Assembly (NCBI GenBank): GCA_930367215.1 | Contig: OV884056.1 | Span: 234,041,127 to 234,105,126, forward strand | From: Pollenia angustigena | Lineage: Eukaryota > Arthropoda > Insecta > Diptera > Polleniidae | Direction of reading: 5' to 3' | Length of the DNA: 64,000 bases | Part shown: positions 1 to 11,298 of the stretch, in pieces | Layout: every line of letters begins with the position of its first letter | Position numbering within the stretch: the first letter of the stretch is position 1 | Notes under the pieces: generated by a model | Databases searched by the model: none | What the model saw: the letters and a program-made list of their open reading frames with translations, nothing else | Told to the model about the DNA's origin: nothing | Program-made: the position numbers and the translations under genes

Positions 1-244
1 ACCAAAATTCAAGGAATATAATATTTCTTTTAGTTTCTGGACAGTTAGTTTTCCGTCGAATTTATGTCTAAATGCCATGGAAAATAACCTTGTGTTAGTT
101 AAGTAACCAGTAACTGCATAATATCGTTAATTTTTTAAATTTTCAAATACTATATCGTCTTAATTTTAATGCTTGTATTTTAAAATGGAGCTGAACTTTT
201 TTTATCCCAGTATTTTATTACATGCAAGTGCACGGCCTAAAAAA

Positions 245-1395
245 TACTTAATTGACAATATCTTTTGTAAGTTGTTGTGTTGTTTTTATTTTGTTTTTCT
301 TAACCTACTTTCAACTACAATTAATGTTGAGAGAATTTCAACTAATTGTAGTGGGGAATGTAAGATGAGATAAACCCACTGTTGTTATTGGTTGATGTGT
401 TTTGTTTAAGCTTTGATATTGTTACAAGTAGAACTGTTGCTATAATTCTTATACGTTTAACAGTTTTATTTGGTTTAATATCTTTAGTTTTTCTAAAATC
501 TTTATGGATGAAGTTTCCTGATGATCTGGCCTAAGCAACAGAGAACAGCTTTATTCAATTGAAAAAAAATCGCATTTAATCAACAGCAACAAATACACTC
601 GCTTGCGGTCATACAATGAAATTTCCTCAACCGCAACTATTCGCTGCTGGTTTGCAGTCATTCAAATAACGCACATCGTGCTTTGTTATTTATACAATCG
701 TTAGCTTCGTTTTTTAATAAAGATGTTTTTGTGTTCGGTTCGAAAATGTTTGTTTTGGTACAGAAAAAAAAAATACAAACAAAAAAGCCAGAAATCAAGC
801 AATCTTACTCATGGATTTATTCAGCATTAACTATGTAGTACAAGAAAAAAAATTGAAATCAAACTAAACACACATACATATGTAGGTAAACACAATTTCC
901 ATAGAAACATACTTTTTTTCATTTTAAAAAGTACAGTAGTAGTAGTAGTAGGTATGTACAATGTATTCTTGTTATTGTTGTTTTTATTGTTGTTAATTTG
1001 GAAAAAGCGTCTCATCGAGTGGTTTATTGTTGTTGTAAATGTAAACAAAAGTATAAGAATGTGTTCTTTTGAATTTACTCAGTTGTGTTATATTGCGTAA
1101 GCAACAGAAATGCAAATAAAGCACTTTCAATAAAAACCGAATAAATGCAAAAATAAAATGTGTACGAAAGGATGTAAAAATTACCAACGTTGAACTTTGT
1201 TTTGCATGTTTAGAGTTATTGTAAATTTAAGCGTATGAATAAATCAACAAAAATAGTGAATTTTGCGGTTCTCTGCTAAGCAACCAGTGAAATGCATAGG
1301 AATAGCTTATCCCATCAACAATAAATTTCAAGTGTTTTTGTCAAGAATAAAAACTGGGAATTAAGCACGAATAACAAAATCTTTTGAAATAAATT
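245..1395. repeat. Dispersed repeat R1, copy 1 (split by a hAT element)
   Basis: This AT-rich repeat recurs at 28743-28983, 42369-42492 and twice in tandem at 45187-45885. Shared landmarks are GTAGTGGGGAATGTAAG, AAGCTTTGATATTGTTACAA, GATCTGGCCTAAGCAACC and GGGAATTAAGCACGA. This copy is interrupted at 539-1275; the uninterrupted copy at 45265-45285 reads straight through CCTAAGCAACCAGTG. No coding capacity and no recognisable termini were seen, so the repeat class is unknown. Confidence 0.75.
531..1283. mobile_element. Nonautonomous hAT element N1, copy 1 (element 539-1275)
   Basis: A 737-bp element bounded by TIRs CAGAGAACAGC and (reverse complement) CAGAGAACCGC. It is flanked by the perfect 8-bp duplication CTAAGCAA at 531-538 and 1276-1283, which fits the Ac-type hAT pattern nTnnnnAn. 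The interior is noncoding and has a short (GTA)n tract near 935-951. The uninterrupted host repeat elsewhere in the window has a single CTAAGCAA at this spot, which confirms the insertion. It is about 740 bp and internally colinear with the copy at 5177-5896. Confidence 0.9.
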
Positions 1396-1814
1396 ATAGA
1401 ACATTTTTAAGAATCCAACTTATTAAATATTAAAAAGTTCGAATAATTTTTTTATAGTACATTTTAATTAAAAATATCTAAATATATCAGAACCTTATTC
1501 GATTTTATAAAAATTAATACCACAAATATTTTAACAAAAAATCTTAAACTAAAATTGTTTTTATTTTATGTTTGTATTTAATTCATATCTTACAGCTTTG
1601 CTTGAAACATATAAAATCAAAGCGAAGAAATGAATTAAAATAACATTGATAAAGTTGCCATAATCTTTAAAATCGCCACGTTCTAAAAATCGCTAATATA
1701 ATACGCAAGCCTAATTCATAAAAGCTTTAACATCGGTTAAAGAGTAAAAAATATCAATTGGAATTATTTTGTCCTTTTTAAATCCATCTAAATAAAACAA
1801 AAAAAAAAAAAACA

Positions 1815-1910
1815 TGTTAGAGTGCTATATTCGGCTGTGCCGAATCTTTAATACCCTCGACCGAATGACACTTCGAATGTTTTAGGAGTAATATCTGTAT
1901 GATGTTTATT
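1815..1910 (-). repeat. HINE-A 3' end fragment
   Basis: Contains the hairpin ATTCGGCTGTGCCGAAT followed outward by a TAGAGTG motif. It is the reverse complement of the 3' end of the full HINE-A copy at 2865-2952, so the two form an inverted pair around the copy between them. Noncoding. Confidence 0.65.
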
Positions 1911-2012
1911 TATTATTATAATCTTTATAAAAACAGACATCTGCATTAAAATTGCTTGCAGTTTAAACCTAAATTAAATTATTAAGCGACAATCAGAAAG
2001 TTTAATGCTTTT

Positions 2013-2952
2013 TATACCCTCCACCACAATTAGTTGTGAAGAGGGTATATTAAGTTTGTCATTCCGTGTGAAACTTTTTTATTATTCATCTCAGACCCCA
2101 TAATATATATTCTGGGTCCTTGAGAAATTCTAAGTCGATTTAGCCATGTCCGTCTGTCTGTCTGTCCACCTGTCCGTCTGTTGAAAACACGCTCACTTTC
2201 GAACAACTCAAAAGAAATGAACAAACTTGGTGCCAAATTGCTTGTAGTTATCCTAAGCAGTGTGGGATTGAAATCCAGCAAAATCGGTTCAGTAGGACCA
2301 GAGCTATGAATCAAAATGTGGAACCACCACCTAAAAAAATTGATAATTTTGTTACAAAAAATAACATAAATGCTGGAACAAGGCACGGAATGAGATAAGA
2401 TTTTGCAAAAATTTGTTTTATTTGACTGGAAATCACGCTGTTAAATTTCGTGAAGATCCGTCCATAATTTACCCTAAGCCCCATATAAACACTTCTACCG
2501 GAAAACAGTTTAGTACGCCTTAAACCGTAAAAAATAACGCTAGCGTAATAAAATTTCGTACGTCACAGTTTTATAGGACTACAAATGTTACTGTGAAATG
2601 TCGTGAAGATCGGTACATAATTTACCCTAGGTCCCTAGAAACCCTACTCCCGGAAAACAGTTTAGTTCACCTAAAACCACAATTAATAATGCTATCATAA
2701 CAGAAATTGGTACGTCACAGTTTTAAAGGACTAGAAATGACGCCGTGAAATTTCGTGATGATCGGCCAATAATTTACCCTAGGCCCCATATAAACCCTAC
2801 TACCGGAAAACAGTTTAGTCGCCTAAAATTAATAACAAATCGTCACATTTTAAGATAATAATAGCATCATGCAGATATTACTCCTTAAACATTCGAACTG
2901 TCGGTGGAGGGTATCAAAGATTCGGCACAGCCGAATATAGCACTCTAACTTG
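2013..2952 (+). mobile_element. HINE/DINE-like repeat, family A
   Basis: The 5' end is an imperfect hairpin (ATACCCTCCACCACAAT paired with TTGTGAAGAGGGTAT). It is followed by a core ATTTAGCCATGTCCGTC with a (GTCY)n microsatellite, as described for mini-me/DINE-1 repeats of Diptera. The interior holds about three diverged tandem units of roughly 150 bp, each with a GATCGG..ATAATTTACCCTA motif and GGAAAACAGTTTAGT. The 3' end is the hairpin ATTCGGCACAGCCGAAT followed by a short tail ending ACTTG, next to TTT. No reading frame is meaningful. Assignment to helentron-associated elements is an inference from these ends. Confidence 0.7.
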
Positions 2953-3169
2953 TTTATTTAAGCAATTTTAACTAGCTTGAGTAAAATATCATGGTTCGTA
3001 ACAATTTAAGCCGAACCTAAATGATTTTCAGGAGGGCAATTTATATTGAAGCCATGGTAAGCTATGAACCAATCATCCCAAATTCTGCAGAACGATTTCT
3101 GGTATTAAAAAACATAAATTTCAATACAGAGGTGCAAAAAGTTTAAGCGTTTGCAGTGAATTTCAGAAG

Positions 3170-4077
3170 GCTGCTAAAATGGAATCTAAGGTAAATTATG
3201 GATCGTATATCACAAAATTGCATAACATTTTTTCTGGCCATATGAAGCTACACTGGAAGAAAGTTTACGGCGTATTAAATTATTTTACCAGAGTGGGCTT
3301 TCTATGAGGCCTATGGTAAATTATGCACCGATCTTCACGAAATCACATAGTTTTATTTATTGTCCTATAAAACTTTGGTGTACCAAATTTTGTTATGTAA
3401 GCATTATTTTTTACGGGTTTAGGCGTACTAAACTGTTTTCCGGAAGTAAGGTTTATATGGGACTTAGAATAAATTATCGACCGATCTTCACGAAACTTCA
3501 CAGTGTCATTTCTAGTCCTATAAAACTGTGACGTACCAATTTCTGTAATGATAGCATTATTAATTGTGGTTTTAGGTGTACTAAACTGTTTTCCGGGAGT
3601 AGGGCTTGTATGGGGCCTAGGGTAAATTATAGACCGATCTTCATGAAATTTTACTGCGTAATTTCCAGTTTAATAAAACGAATTCTTGCAAAAGCTTATA
3701 TCATTCCGTGCATTATTCCACCATTTATGTTAGTTTTTGTAACAAAATTATCAATTTTTTTTAGGTGGTGCTTCCACATTTTGATTCATAGCTCTGATCC
3801 TACTGAACCGATTTTGCTGGATATTAATCCCAAACTGCTTAGGATAACTACAAGCAATTTGACACCAAGTTTGTTTATTTCTTCTTTTATAGTTTTTCGA
3901 AAGTGAGCGCGTTTTCAACAAACGGACAGAGAGACGGACATGGCTAAATCGACTTAGACTTACTCAAGGATCCAGAATATATATACTTTATGGGGTCTGA
4001 GATGAATAATAAAAAAGTTTTACACGGATTGACAAACTTAGTATACCCTCTTCACAACTAATTGTGGTGGAGGGTAT
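3170..4077 (-). mobile_element. HINE-like family A, inverted copy
   Basis: Carries the same features as the copy at 2013-2952 in reverse order: tandem GACCGATCTTCACGAAA units, then CATTTTGATTCATAGCTCTG, the (GACA/GACG) microsatellite near 3920-3940, and the 5' hairpin at 4040-4077. With the neighbouring copy it makes inverted arms of roughly 800 bp around a spacer of about 220 bp. The left (3') boundary is blurred. ORFs read across it are chance. Confidence 0.65.
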
Positions 4078-4548
4078 AAAAACGACAAATAAAAAATAAA
4101 AATATAATTCCTATAATATTGGGAATTATCACAAAGAAAACCCTATAAACTAAGAAATCTATAGAGATTCTTAAAAAACGAAAACTTTGTAATAATGTCA
4201 GTTTTTATATAAAAAAAAAAGAAAAGAAATTGCAAGCAAATTCTAAATTCTTTAAAACGAAAATTTTTGTCTTAATCACCAATATCGAAAACATAAATTT
4301 GCGACTTAATCTAAAGAGGTTTGAGCCAAATAAGTGCAAGTACAATCACCAAATGAGAAAAATAAAAGTGCAAATATTTAAAAAAATTTGGAAGCGAAAA
4401 TGATAGATAAAATCAACAAACAAATGGCAATAATAAAAATATAATCTTGTAAATGGAAAAAGTCGTCAAGGTTTTTTTGAATATGTAAGTTTTTGTTTGC
4501 TTATAAGAACAATAAAGGGGGGCTGGGGGTGCTTTAAAACCATGGATA

Positions 4549-4990
4549 GATATGATGATGGCTTTATTGCTCAATTGAATGGGAGATAAAGCCATAAAGG
4601 CCTTATTGCCCATTCATGGAGAGGTAAGGTAATATTTTAAATTTTGCGAAATGAGAGATATAGCCATATTTTTTTTCGCAAATGAGAGATAAAGCCATAT
4701 TTTTCCAGAATATTGTTATGCATGGTGTAAACATTCTGTAAAAGGGAAAATTCTTAGTTATCATTGAAAAACATTTTTTTATTCTTGTGGCACACGCAGG
4801 AAAACTTAACTCAGCGAAGCCATCTGCCGCGTCCTACTGGAGGAGAAACCTCGTAAGCACGGCCGCAGGCCGCCACGCAAAAAAACTTTAGTATGCGAAG
4901 CGAGATTTTAATACTTAACTTTAGTGTCTCCGGAACTGAAATGAGAGATAAAGCCATTTTATAATATTGCTAATGTGAGCTAAGGTAAAA
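4549..4990. repeat. Foldback-like block with one diverged GC-rich unit
   Basis: Short phrases ATGGCTTTAT and GAGATAAAGCCATA occur in both orientations on either side of a GC-rich centre (4804-4906). That centre contains CAGCGAAGCC, TGGAGGAGAAA, GGCCGCAGGCCG and TATGCGAAGC in the same order and spacing as the units of the cassettes near 55.2 and 58.8 kb. No clean target duplication was found, so the element limits are uncertain. It looks like an older relative of the foldback elements at 54831 and 58201. Confidence 0.5.
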
Positions 4991-5168
4991 AAAAAAGCAT
5001 AACCTTTTAAGCATGCCAACATCGTATATTGTTGCCAACACATTTCCCGGTATGTTGCACTTCATTTTGTTGTGTCTTAAGAAGAAGAGAGACTGCAGCA
5101 CTTACCCAATTAGATGAGCGATAAACAAATTTGTTTGTGCAATAAATATCATATCATATACACATTGG

Positions 5169-5904
5169 CTATGCAACAGAGAATAGCTTTTTGCAATTGA
5201 AAAAAAATCGCATTTAATTAACGACAACAAATACACACGCTTACGGTCATACAGTCAAACTCGCGCAACCGCAAATATTCGCTGCTGGTTTGCAGTCATT
5301 CAAATAACGCACATCGTGCTTTGTTATTTATACAATCGTTGCCTTCGTTTTTTTTTATAAAGATTCTAAGTGTTCTGAGCGCAAATGATTGTTTGGTAAA
5401 GAAACAAAAAATACAAACGAAAGAGCAAGAAATCAAACAATCATTACTCATGTATTTATTCAGCATTAACTATGTAGTACAAGAAAAAAAAAATTAAATG
5501 AAACTAAACACACATACTTATGTAGGTACACACAATTTCCATAGAAACAAAAAGTACAGTAGTAGTAGTAGTAGGTACAATGTATTTTTGTTTTTGTTGT
5601 TTTTATTGTTGTTAATTTTGAAAAAGCGTCTCATCGTTGTTTATTGTTGTTGTTGTTAATGTAAACAAAAGTATAGAGAATGTGCTCTTTTGAATTTACT
5701 CAGTTGTGTTATATTGCGTGAGCAACAAAAATGCAAATACAGCACTTTCAATAAAAAACGAATAAATGAAAATATCAAATGTGTACGAAAGGAAAAAAAA
5801 ATTACCAACGTTGAACTTTGTTTTGCATGTATAGAGTTATTGTAAATTTTAGCGTATGAATAAATGCACAAAAATAGTGAGTTTTGAGGTTCTCTGCTAT
5901 GCAA
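5169..5904. mobile_element. Nonautonomous hAT element N1, copy 2 (element 5177-5896)
   Basis: A 720-bp copy matching 539-1275 along its length. Its TIRs are CAGAGAATAGC and (reverse complement) CAGAGAACCTC, and it has its own perfect 8-bp duplication CTATGCAA at 5169-5176 and 5897-5904. It shares the internal (GTA)n tract. The different target duplications show two independent insertions rather than two LTRs of one element. Confidence 0.9.
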
Positions 5905-7439
5905 TACGAAAAATTAATAATTATATTGCAAGTGTATGAGGCGCTTAATTCACCGTATCACCATCATGTCCACGTATGAGTAATATTAAATAATGTTTCA
6001 ATGCTCATACGTTTGCTTGGTAATTCAATAATAAAAAAACAAAAAATAAAACATCCTTTTTATTGCAATTATCAAGAAATAAATATACAAACTTTAATTT
6101 GCATGCTATAAAATTTCTATTGATTCTTAGTATCCTTCTAACCTTTTACAAATATCCATGACTAAATATGGATGAATGCGAGTGTCACAGTATGCGTATG
6201 GCAATCGTATGTTGAAAATATTAATACGAAGGCGATACAAAATAATGGCCTAATGGGTAGTAAGTGAAAAAAAACAATAAAATGGCTTTATGCATTTAAA
6301 GCCTTCGGAAGATTCATGTGATATTTCTGCATGAAACACATGCTGAATTCATGTATACAGAGTTTGTGTAAAGAATGTGTGCGAGTTTTGAGAGCTAATG
6401 ACTGTGTAGTATGACTTTTTACATCCTAAAGTTGCTGAGATTCTAAGTATTTATCTGTAAACGAGTTTGTGTCAGAATATGAGTTTGTATATATGTAAGT
6501 GTGCTGGGGCATATGAGATAGCCGTCAAGATGTGAATATATGTGCGTACGATAGAAGGTTTAAGTGGTCTCTGTAAAGTTTTACAGAGATTAATTTGATG
6601 GGTAACTCCGTAAGGGAAAATGATAGATACGAGAAAAAATAACATAGTGTTGGTGCGCACTTTGATGAAATGGATGTGCAAGTATTAGTTTTAATTTTTA
6701 AAAAATGTTCTTCCTTTCTTTAGTCAAATTCTAAGCTTCAATAAACTTTATTTTGCAAGATCAAATCAAATTGAAGTAGGAATATTATTAAAACTAAATT
6801 CCATAAAAAACTTTACACAGACGTTGGTTGTTATCATATCAAATCATATTGAAATTGTTCTATTTGAACTAATAAAAATTTTGCTTAATTTTTCCTTTTC
6901 ATTTCATCGAACATATTGAAATTCAATGAAAACCCTATAAATGAATGCATAATCTTTGATATTCATGTGGATGAATTGAATAGCAAGAAGAGTTCTATGA
7001 AAACCTAATGAAGCATGCTACAACAACTCAATACATACTCGGTTGAAATACACATGCATATGTACATATATTCAAAACACGTACTCACACAAATTCATAC
7101 TATCGTTGAAGTTATTGCAGTTGCTTTATTAGTACATTCCACAGAAATGGATACACTACCACTACCAATAAAAACTTAAACCATAACAACTAGGATTACC
7201 GTAAAAATGTAACAAAAAAATACCATTGGACCATTAGGGAAGTCCAAAAAATTTTTAAAAAATTCTAAATTGTATGAATGACCTAAGTTGGCTCCTTAGT
7301 ATATAAAAACATTTAATATGAAGTTTGGATTGGATAAAGAAACGTTAAGGCTGAAATAATTTGAAACTTTAAATAGAGAATGCAAGTCAAAAAAGGAACT
7401 TTTTTTTATTTTTGTAAAATAACCTGATCGGAATGAAGA
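5905..7439. other. AT-rich stretch, nothing recognised
   Basis: No coding signature, TIR pair or repeat match to the rest of the window was seen. The short ORF at 6472-6681 has no recognisable content. Confidence 0.4.
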
Positions 7440-7441
7440 TA

Positions 7442-8349
7442 AAGGGTGGTCCAGCCATAATGCACGATGTTAATTGTGAGTCCACTTTAACGTCAAGTTT
7501 TTTTGACCAACTTAATTTGATATTTCTTTATTTCAGTGTTTGACAAATTCAACCATTCAACAATTGAGTAGCGCGTTAAGATTGTTGAAGCCTTTTACAA
7601 AAAATTCAAATCAAAATGCACTTCGTGCACTTCCTGATTTTGTCGATCAGAATAATCACCTCAGTGGATTCGTTAACAAGCAGAATTATCGCATTTGGGC
7701 AAATGAGAAGCCACGAGTGATTGTTGAAAAGCCGATGCATCCAAAAAGAATGACTGTTTGTTGCGGTTCCTGGGCTGGCGGTGTACTAATTCGAAAATGA
7801 GGTTGGCCAAGCAGTTACCGTGAATGGTGTTCGCTATCGCGCGATGATAACGGTCTTCTTGTGGCCAAAAATTGGATTATGGACCTTGACGATATGTAGT
7901 TTCAACAGGATGGTGCCACTTGCCACACAGCCAACGAAGCAATGGCTCTTTTTTCGCGAGAAATGCGCCGTCACGATCATGTGATTTACATCGTTCGACT
8001 TCTTTCATTGGGATTATTTCAAAGAAAGAAAGTGTATGTCAATAAGCCAAGAACAATTCAAGAGCTAAATGATGAGATAATTCGGAACATCTTCACTGTG
8101 GAGTATTCCACAACTTAAACTTCATTGAGCCACAAATTATCTGCAATTATAAACTCTGTTTTAATTTTTAATTCGGAACATTCACGACATTGAACCTCAA
8201 TTATGTCTCAGAGTCATTCAAAAGATGGACCATCAGATAGAGGTATGCCACCGCATCCGGGACGCGCATTTAGCCGATATATTAAGATAATTCTCTTGAA
8301 ACTTTTTGTTTTATTTACAATTAACATCGTGCCTTTGGATACCAACCTT
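7442..8349 (+). mobile_element. Mariner-like element M1 with TIRs and TA target site
   Basis: Ends are AAGGGTGGTCCAGCC at the left and, reverse-complemented, AAGGTTGGTATCC at the right. Both continue into GCACGATGTTAATTGT, giving TIRs of about 37 bp. TA flanks both sides (7440-7441 and 8350-8351). The interior is a decayed transposase. Relatives are at 32410-33739 and 18430-18590. Confidence 0.85.
7540..8290 (+). pseudogene. Mariner transposase relic (M1)
   Basis: The readable part includes the stretch after the first catalytic Asp (GFVNKQNYRIW, then EKPMHPKRMTV and GSWAGGV), then out-of-frame pieces matching the QQDGATCHTA region near 7895-7930 and the Arg-Ser-Cys-Asp region near 7965-7985. 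Stops and frameshifts break it, and the N-terminal DNA-binding half is largely missing. A 91-bp insertion at 8091-8181 repeats the 12-mer AATTCGGAACAT. The family is Tc1/mariner of the DD41D-like type. It is not functional. Confidence 0.8.
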
Positions 8350-8615
8350 TACACAAATGTTTTGAAAAAGTTATAAAAACCCGAGCACACGCCTTAAACG
8401 GACAAACATTTTTGAGTTGTTTTTTCAAATCTCCAATTTCAAGTTTTAGAAAATGTTCTTCCAGAAAACCGAAAAAACTGAGATTTGCATAAATGAACTT
8501 GCCTAAAACGCCTTACAGAATGAAAATAAAATTGTTTAGAAATTTGATTTTTACGGATTTCGGAGAAATGCTTTATTCGCACAAATTTTATCAATAGGGT
8601 AAAGTTCATGTATTT

Positions 8616-9189
8616 TTATACCCACACCACAATAGCGGAGAGGGTATTCTGCATTTGTGCTGATGTGTGTAACACCTTAAAATAGTGGTCCTACACCCAC
8701 CTCATAGTATACCAATCTACTCAGAATAACTTTCTGAGTCGAACTAACGATCTCCGTCCGGCTGGCTGGCTGGCTTTCCATGTAACTTTGTGTGCAAAGT
8801 ACAGGTCGCAATTTTGGGGATAATTTGATAAAATTTGGGTCATTGGTTCTTATTGGCACAAGGCCCAAGCCTAGAAAATGGGCTGAATCGTAGGACCACG
8901 AGGGAAGATAGGGGGAAATTTCTTTCTCTCAGAAACTATTAAACCGATTTTAATGAAACTTAAAGCATATCTATATGGACACATTAGCTATACAATTTTT
9001 CAAAAATAGGACCACAAGGGGAGGTAGGGGGCAATTTCTGCCTCTCACAAACTTTCAACCCGATTTTCATGAAGTTTATAAACATAGATAAATCCTTATT
9101 TATATGGACACATAAGCATGATGTGTTTTTAAATACTGTGATGAAGGGAATCATATGGTCGGGCTTGACCGACTATACTTTCTTACTTG
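8616..9189 (+). mobile_element. HINE-like repeat, family B (B1)
   Basis: The 5' end is an imperfect hairpin ATACCCACACCACAAT / GAGAGGGTAT. A (GGCT)n run lies at 8760-8773, followed by GTACAGGTCGCAATTTTGG. The 3' hairpin GTCGGGCTTGACCGAC is followed by a short tail ending TTACTTG, next to TT. It sits exactly at the left target site of the hAT element starting at 9197, so it inserted into that duplication. Noncoding. Confidence 0.7.
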
Positions 9190-9539
9190 TTATTACTAGG
9201 GATGCGATTTCCATGCAAATGCATGTTTTTTGTCAATAGTCTTAGAGCGATGTCGACCAATTATCTTTCCGAATCATTCAATGGCATCGATTTGTTTTTG
9301 CATATTGCTGCATATTTTGGTTTTAAATGCATATTTTAATATTTTTGAGCGTTATATTTTTTAATTTACATATTATAAACAAACAAAAAATCTTCAAAAA
9401 AGGATTTTTTTTTAAATCAAGAGAAATACAAGAGTTTCAAGATTTTTACAAAAGATTCTTCTATGTTTAACCAATTAAGGCCATGACATGGCTAATACTT
9501 CCAATGGGCTTAAAAAACTTCCAGGCACAAATTACGACT

Positions 9540-10290
9540 CTTCTGAATATTATGTACCGCCACAACCCTGTAAATACAAAATTGTGACTCTACCAAAAAT
9601 GTGGTACCATAACAACACTGTATATACAAAATTACAACCTTAGTTTTTTAATACCGTTTTTAAATAAGATTCAATACCGGTACAACACCCTAAATACAAA
9701 TATACGATTTTAGCTTTTTAAAGTCGTATTTACCATAAAACTATACCGCTTTTAGTTTTTTGTTCACTGGGTCGCCATTTTTAGTCCGATGTTCATTGCT
9801 CTGTAAGGGCTACATTTCTGTCTTTAATAGTTTTTTTATATCACGCAAATTCTAGTCATGTCTTTCAAAAGCTCGGTTTATACCCTCCCAAGCGCTAAAT
9901 ATTTTTGAACTAAAATGAAGCTGTGTTATTTTGATACAACTTCTGTATAAAAAAACTATTAAAGACAGAAATGTAGCCCCTGCAGAGCCATGAGCACCGA
10001 TATACAAAATGTTATGATCGAACTAAAAATGGCGACACAGTGAACAAAAAACTAAAAGGGCGCTTTTTCTAGGCGTGGCAAAAAAATAAAAAAATAATTT
10101 TTGGAATGGTTTTTACATTATCTTTAATCCTAGGGGGGACAGACAAAAAAATTTTTTTTCGAACCACTCTACTGTATATACAAGAATTAAACCTTAATTT
10201 TCTAATACCGTGTTTATAATAATTCTATACCGCTACAAGCTGTATATACAAAAATTACGTCTTATTAATTTAATAGTGTCGTATTAAAAT
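9540..10290. repeat. Degenerate tandem repeat in the hAT relic
   Basis: Units of roughly 65-70 bp built on CTGTATATACAAAATTA, AACCTTAGTTTT, TAATACCG and ATTC(A/T)ATACCG repeat at 9550-9740 and again at 10170-10290, on either side of the inverted repeat at 9747-10063. Strongly diverged; function unknown. Confidence 0.55.
9747..10063. repeat. Long inverted repeat (arms about 95 and 115 bp)
   Basis: The left arm 9747-9840 (TTTAGTTTTTTGTTCACTG to GTCTTTAATAGTTTTT) is matched in reverse by 9947-10063, with about 106 bp between. It separates the two blocks of the tandem repeat, so it may be a miniature element inserted there. No target duplication was identified. Confidence 0.65.
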
Positions 10291-10635
10291 GAAAACATAA
10301 AAATTATTTTAGGTTAGAAAATATAAAAATTTTTGCTTGTTTATTTAGCGAATTTGTATTTGTAACAATATTGAAAATAAGAGTCGGAAGACGGTTGTGA
10401 CTACGTTGTTAATTCGTGAATCTAACATTGTAAATTTAAATTTACAGTACTGTGACAACACTAAAAAGAAGAGTCGGAAGAGGCACATTTGGCGTTATCA
10501 TTTTAATATTGTGACAACATTGTAAATTTGTTAAACAGTACGTTGTATTGATGTGTATAGTACCCCCTGCAACGTCGGCACAGCGTCGTGATGATTGTCT
10601 TTTTCTGCCTGGGTTTATTTAAAACTGTCAGATAT

Positions 10636-11290
10636 TATTTGCTTGGCACATGAATTACACCGAGTTGCAGAGGAAATTAGAATCTAGTTCGATAATATTG
10701 ATTTATTGGTTTTATACGGGAAATAATATTTTTAAAGGCTCCTTCACGAGTTGCAATTTTTAATGAAAAGTAGCTATTGGTGCCCTTACCACCGCAGCCA
10801 GTATTAACAATATGGGGAACCTGGCTAGATGCTGTAGAATAATATTCAAAAAACTTTGAGCAATTTAAGAATGTTATTAAATAATTTGTTGCTACCGATG
10901 CTTATGCAATTACAAAAGTTAAAGATTATTTAGTATTTGTATTTTCCAACTACGGATATAGTGGTGAAACAATAACTAAATTGGAGGGATTTAGTTCACT
11001 TAGCTCAGCTCATATTAATTGATATTTCAGAAAGTAATATTAACAATGTGGAAGGAACAATAGCGCAAAAAATTAAAAAAAATCCAAAAGGTTTTGCAAA
11101 AAATATGGATTTAAAAGAAAAGAAATTTCAACCATTTTAGATCTGGAATCAAATGTTGGATCTGAATTAAAAATATATATTCTTAAAATGCATTGGCATC
11201 CTTCAAGTATACTCCTATAACTTTGCTTGACGTTGATAGATTATTTGCCATGTACAAAAGTTTTTTACGTCCGAACAGGTTACTTTTGAT
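10636..11290 (+). pseudogene. hAT transposase relic
   Basis: Conceptual translation with stop codons shows hAT landmarks in order. First is CLAHELHRVAEEIR (near 10639-10680), then APSRVAIFNEK, then PVLTIWGTWLDAV (10795-10835; usually TRWGTW), then NFEQFKNV. After a gap comes a C-terminal dimerisation segment reading LDVDRLFAMYKSFLRPNR (11229-11282). At least four in-frame stops occur between 10680 and 11030. The HINE at 11299 cuts it just after the RPNR segment. The order and spacing fit hAT transposases of insects; it cannot be expressed as a protein. Confidence 0.8.
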
Positions 11291-11298
11291 AATACAAA

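Noticed and set aside
2030..2386. 118-residue minus-strand ORF as a gene
   Set aside because: It lies wholly inside a HINE repeat, includes its microsatellite, and has no family signature.
4804..4906. CRISPR-like or bacterial palindromic repeat
   Set aside because: No regular spacer-repeat structure anywhere in the window; the sequence is an inverted GC-rich unit in a eukaryotic repeat.
539..5896. The 730-bp direct repeats as LTRs of one retrotransposon
   Set aside because: Each copy has its own TIRs and its own different 8-bp target duplication, and there is no retroelement coding sequence between them.
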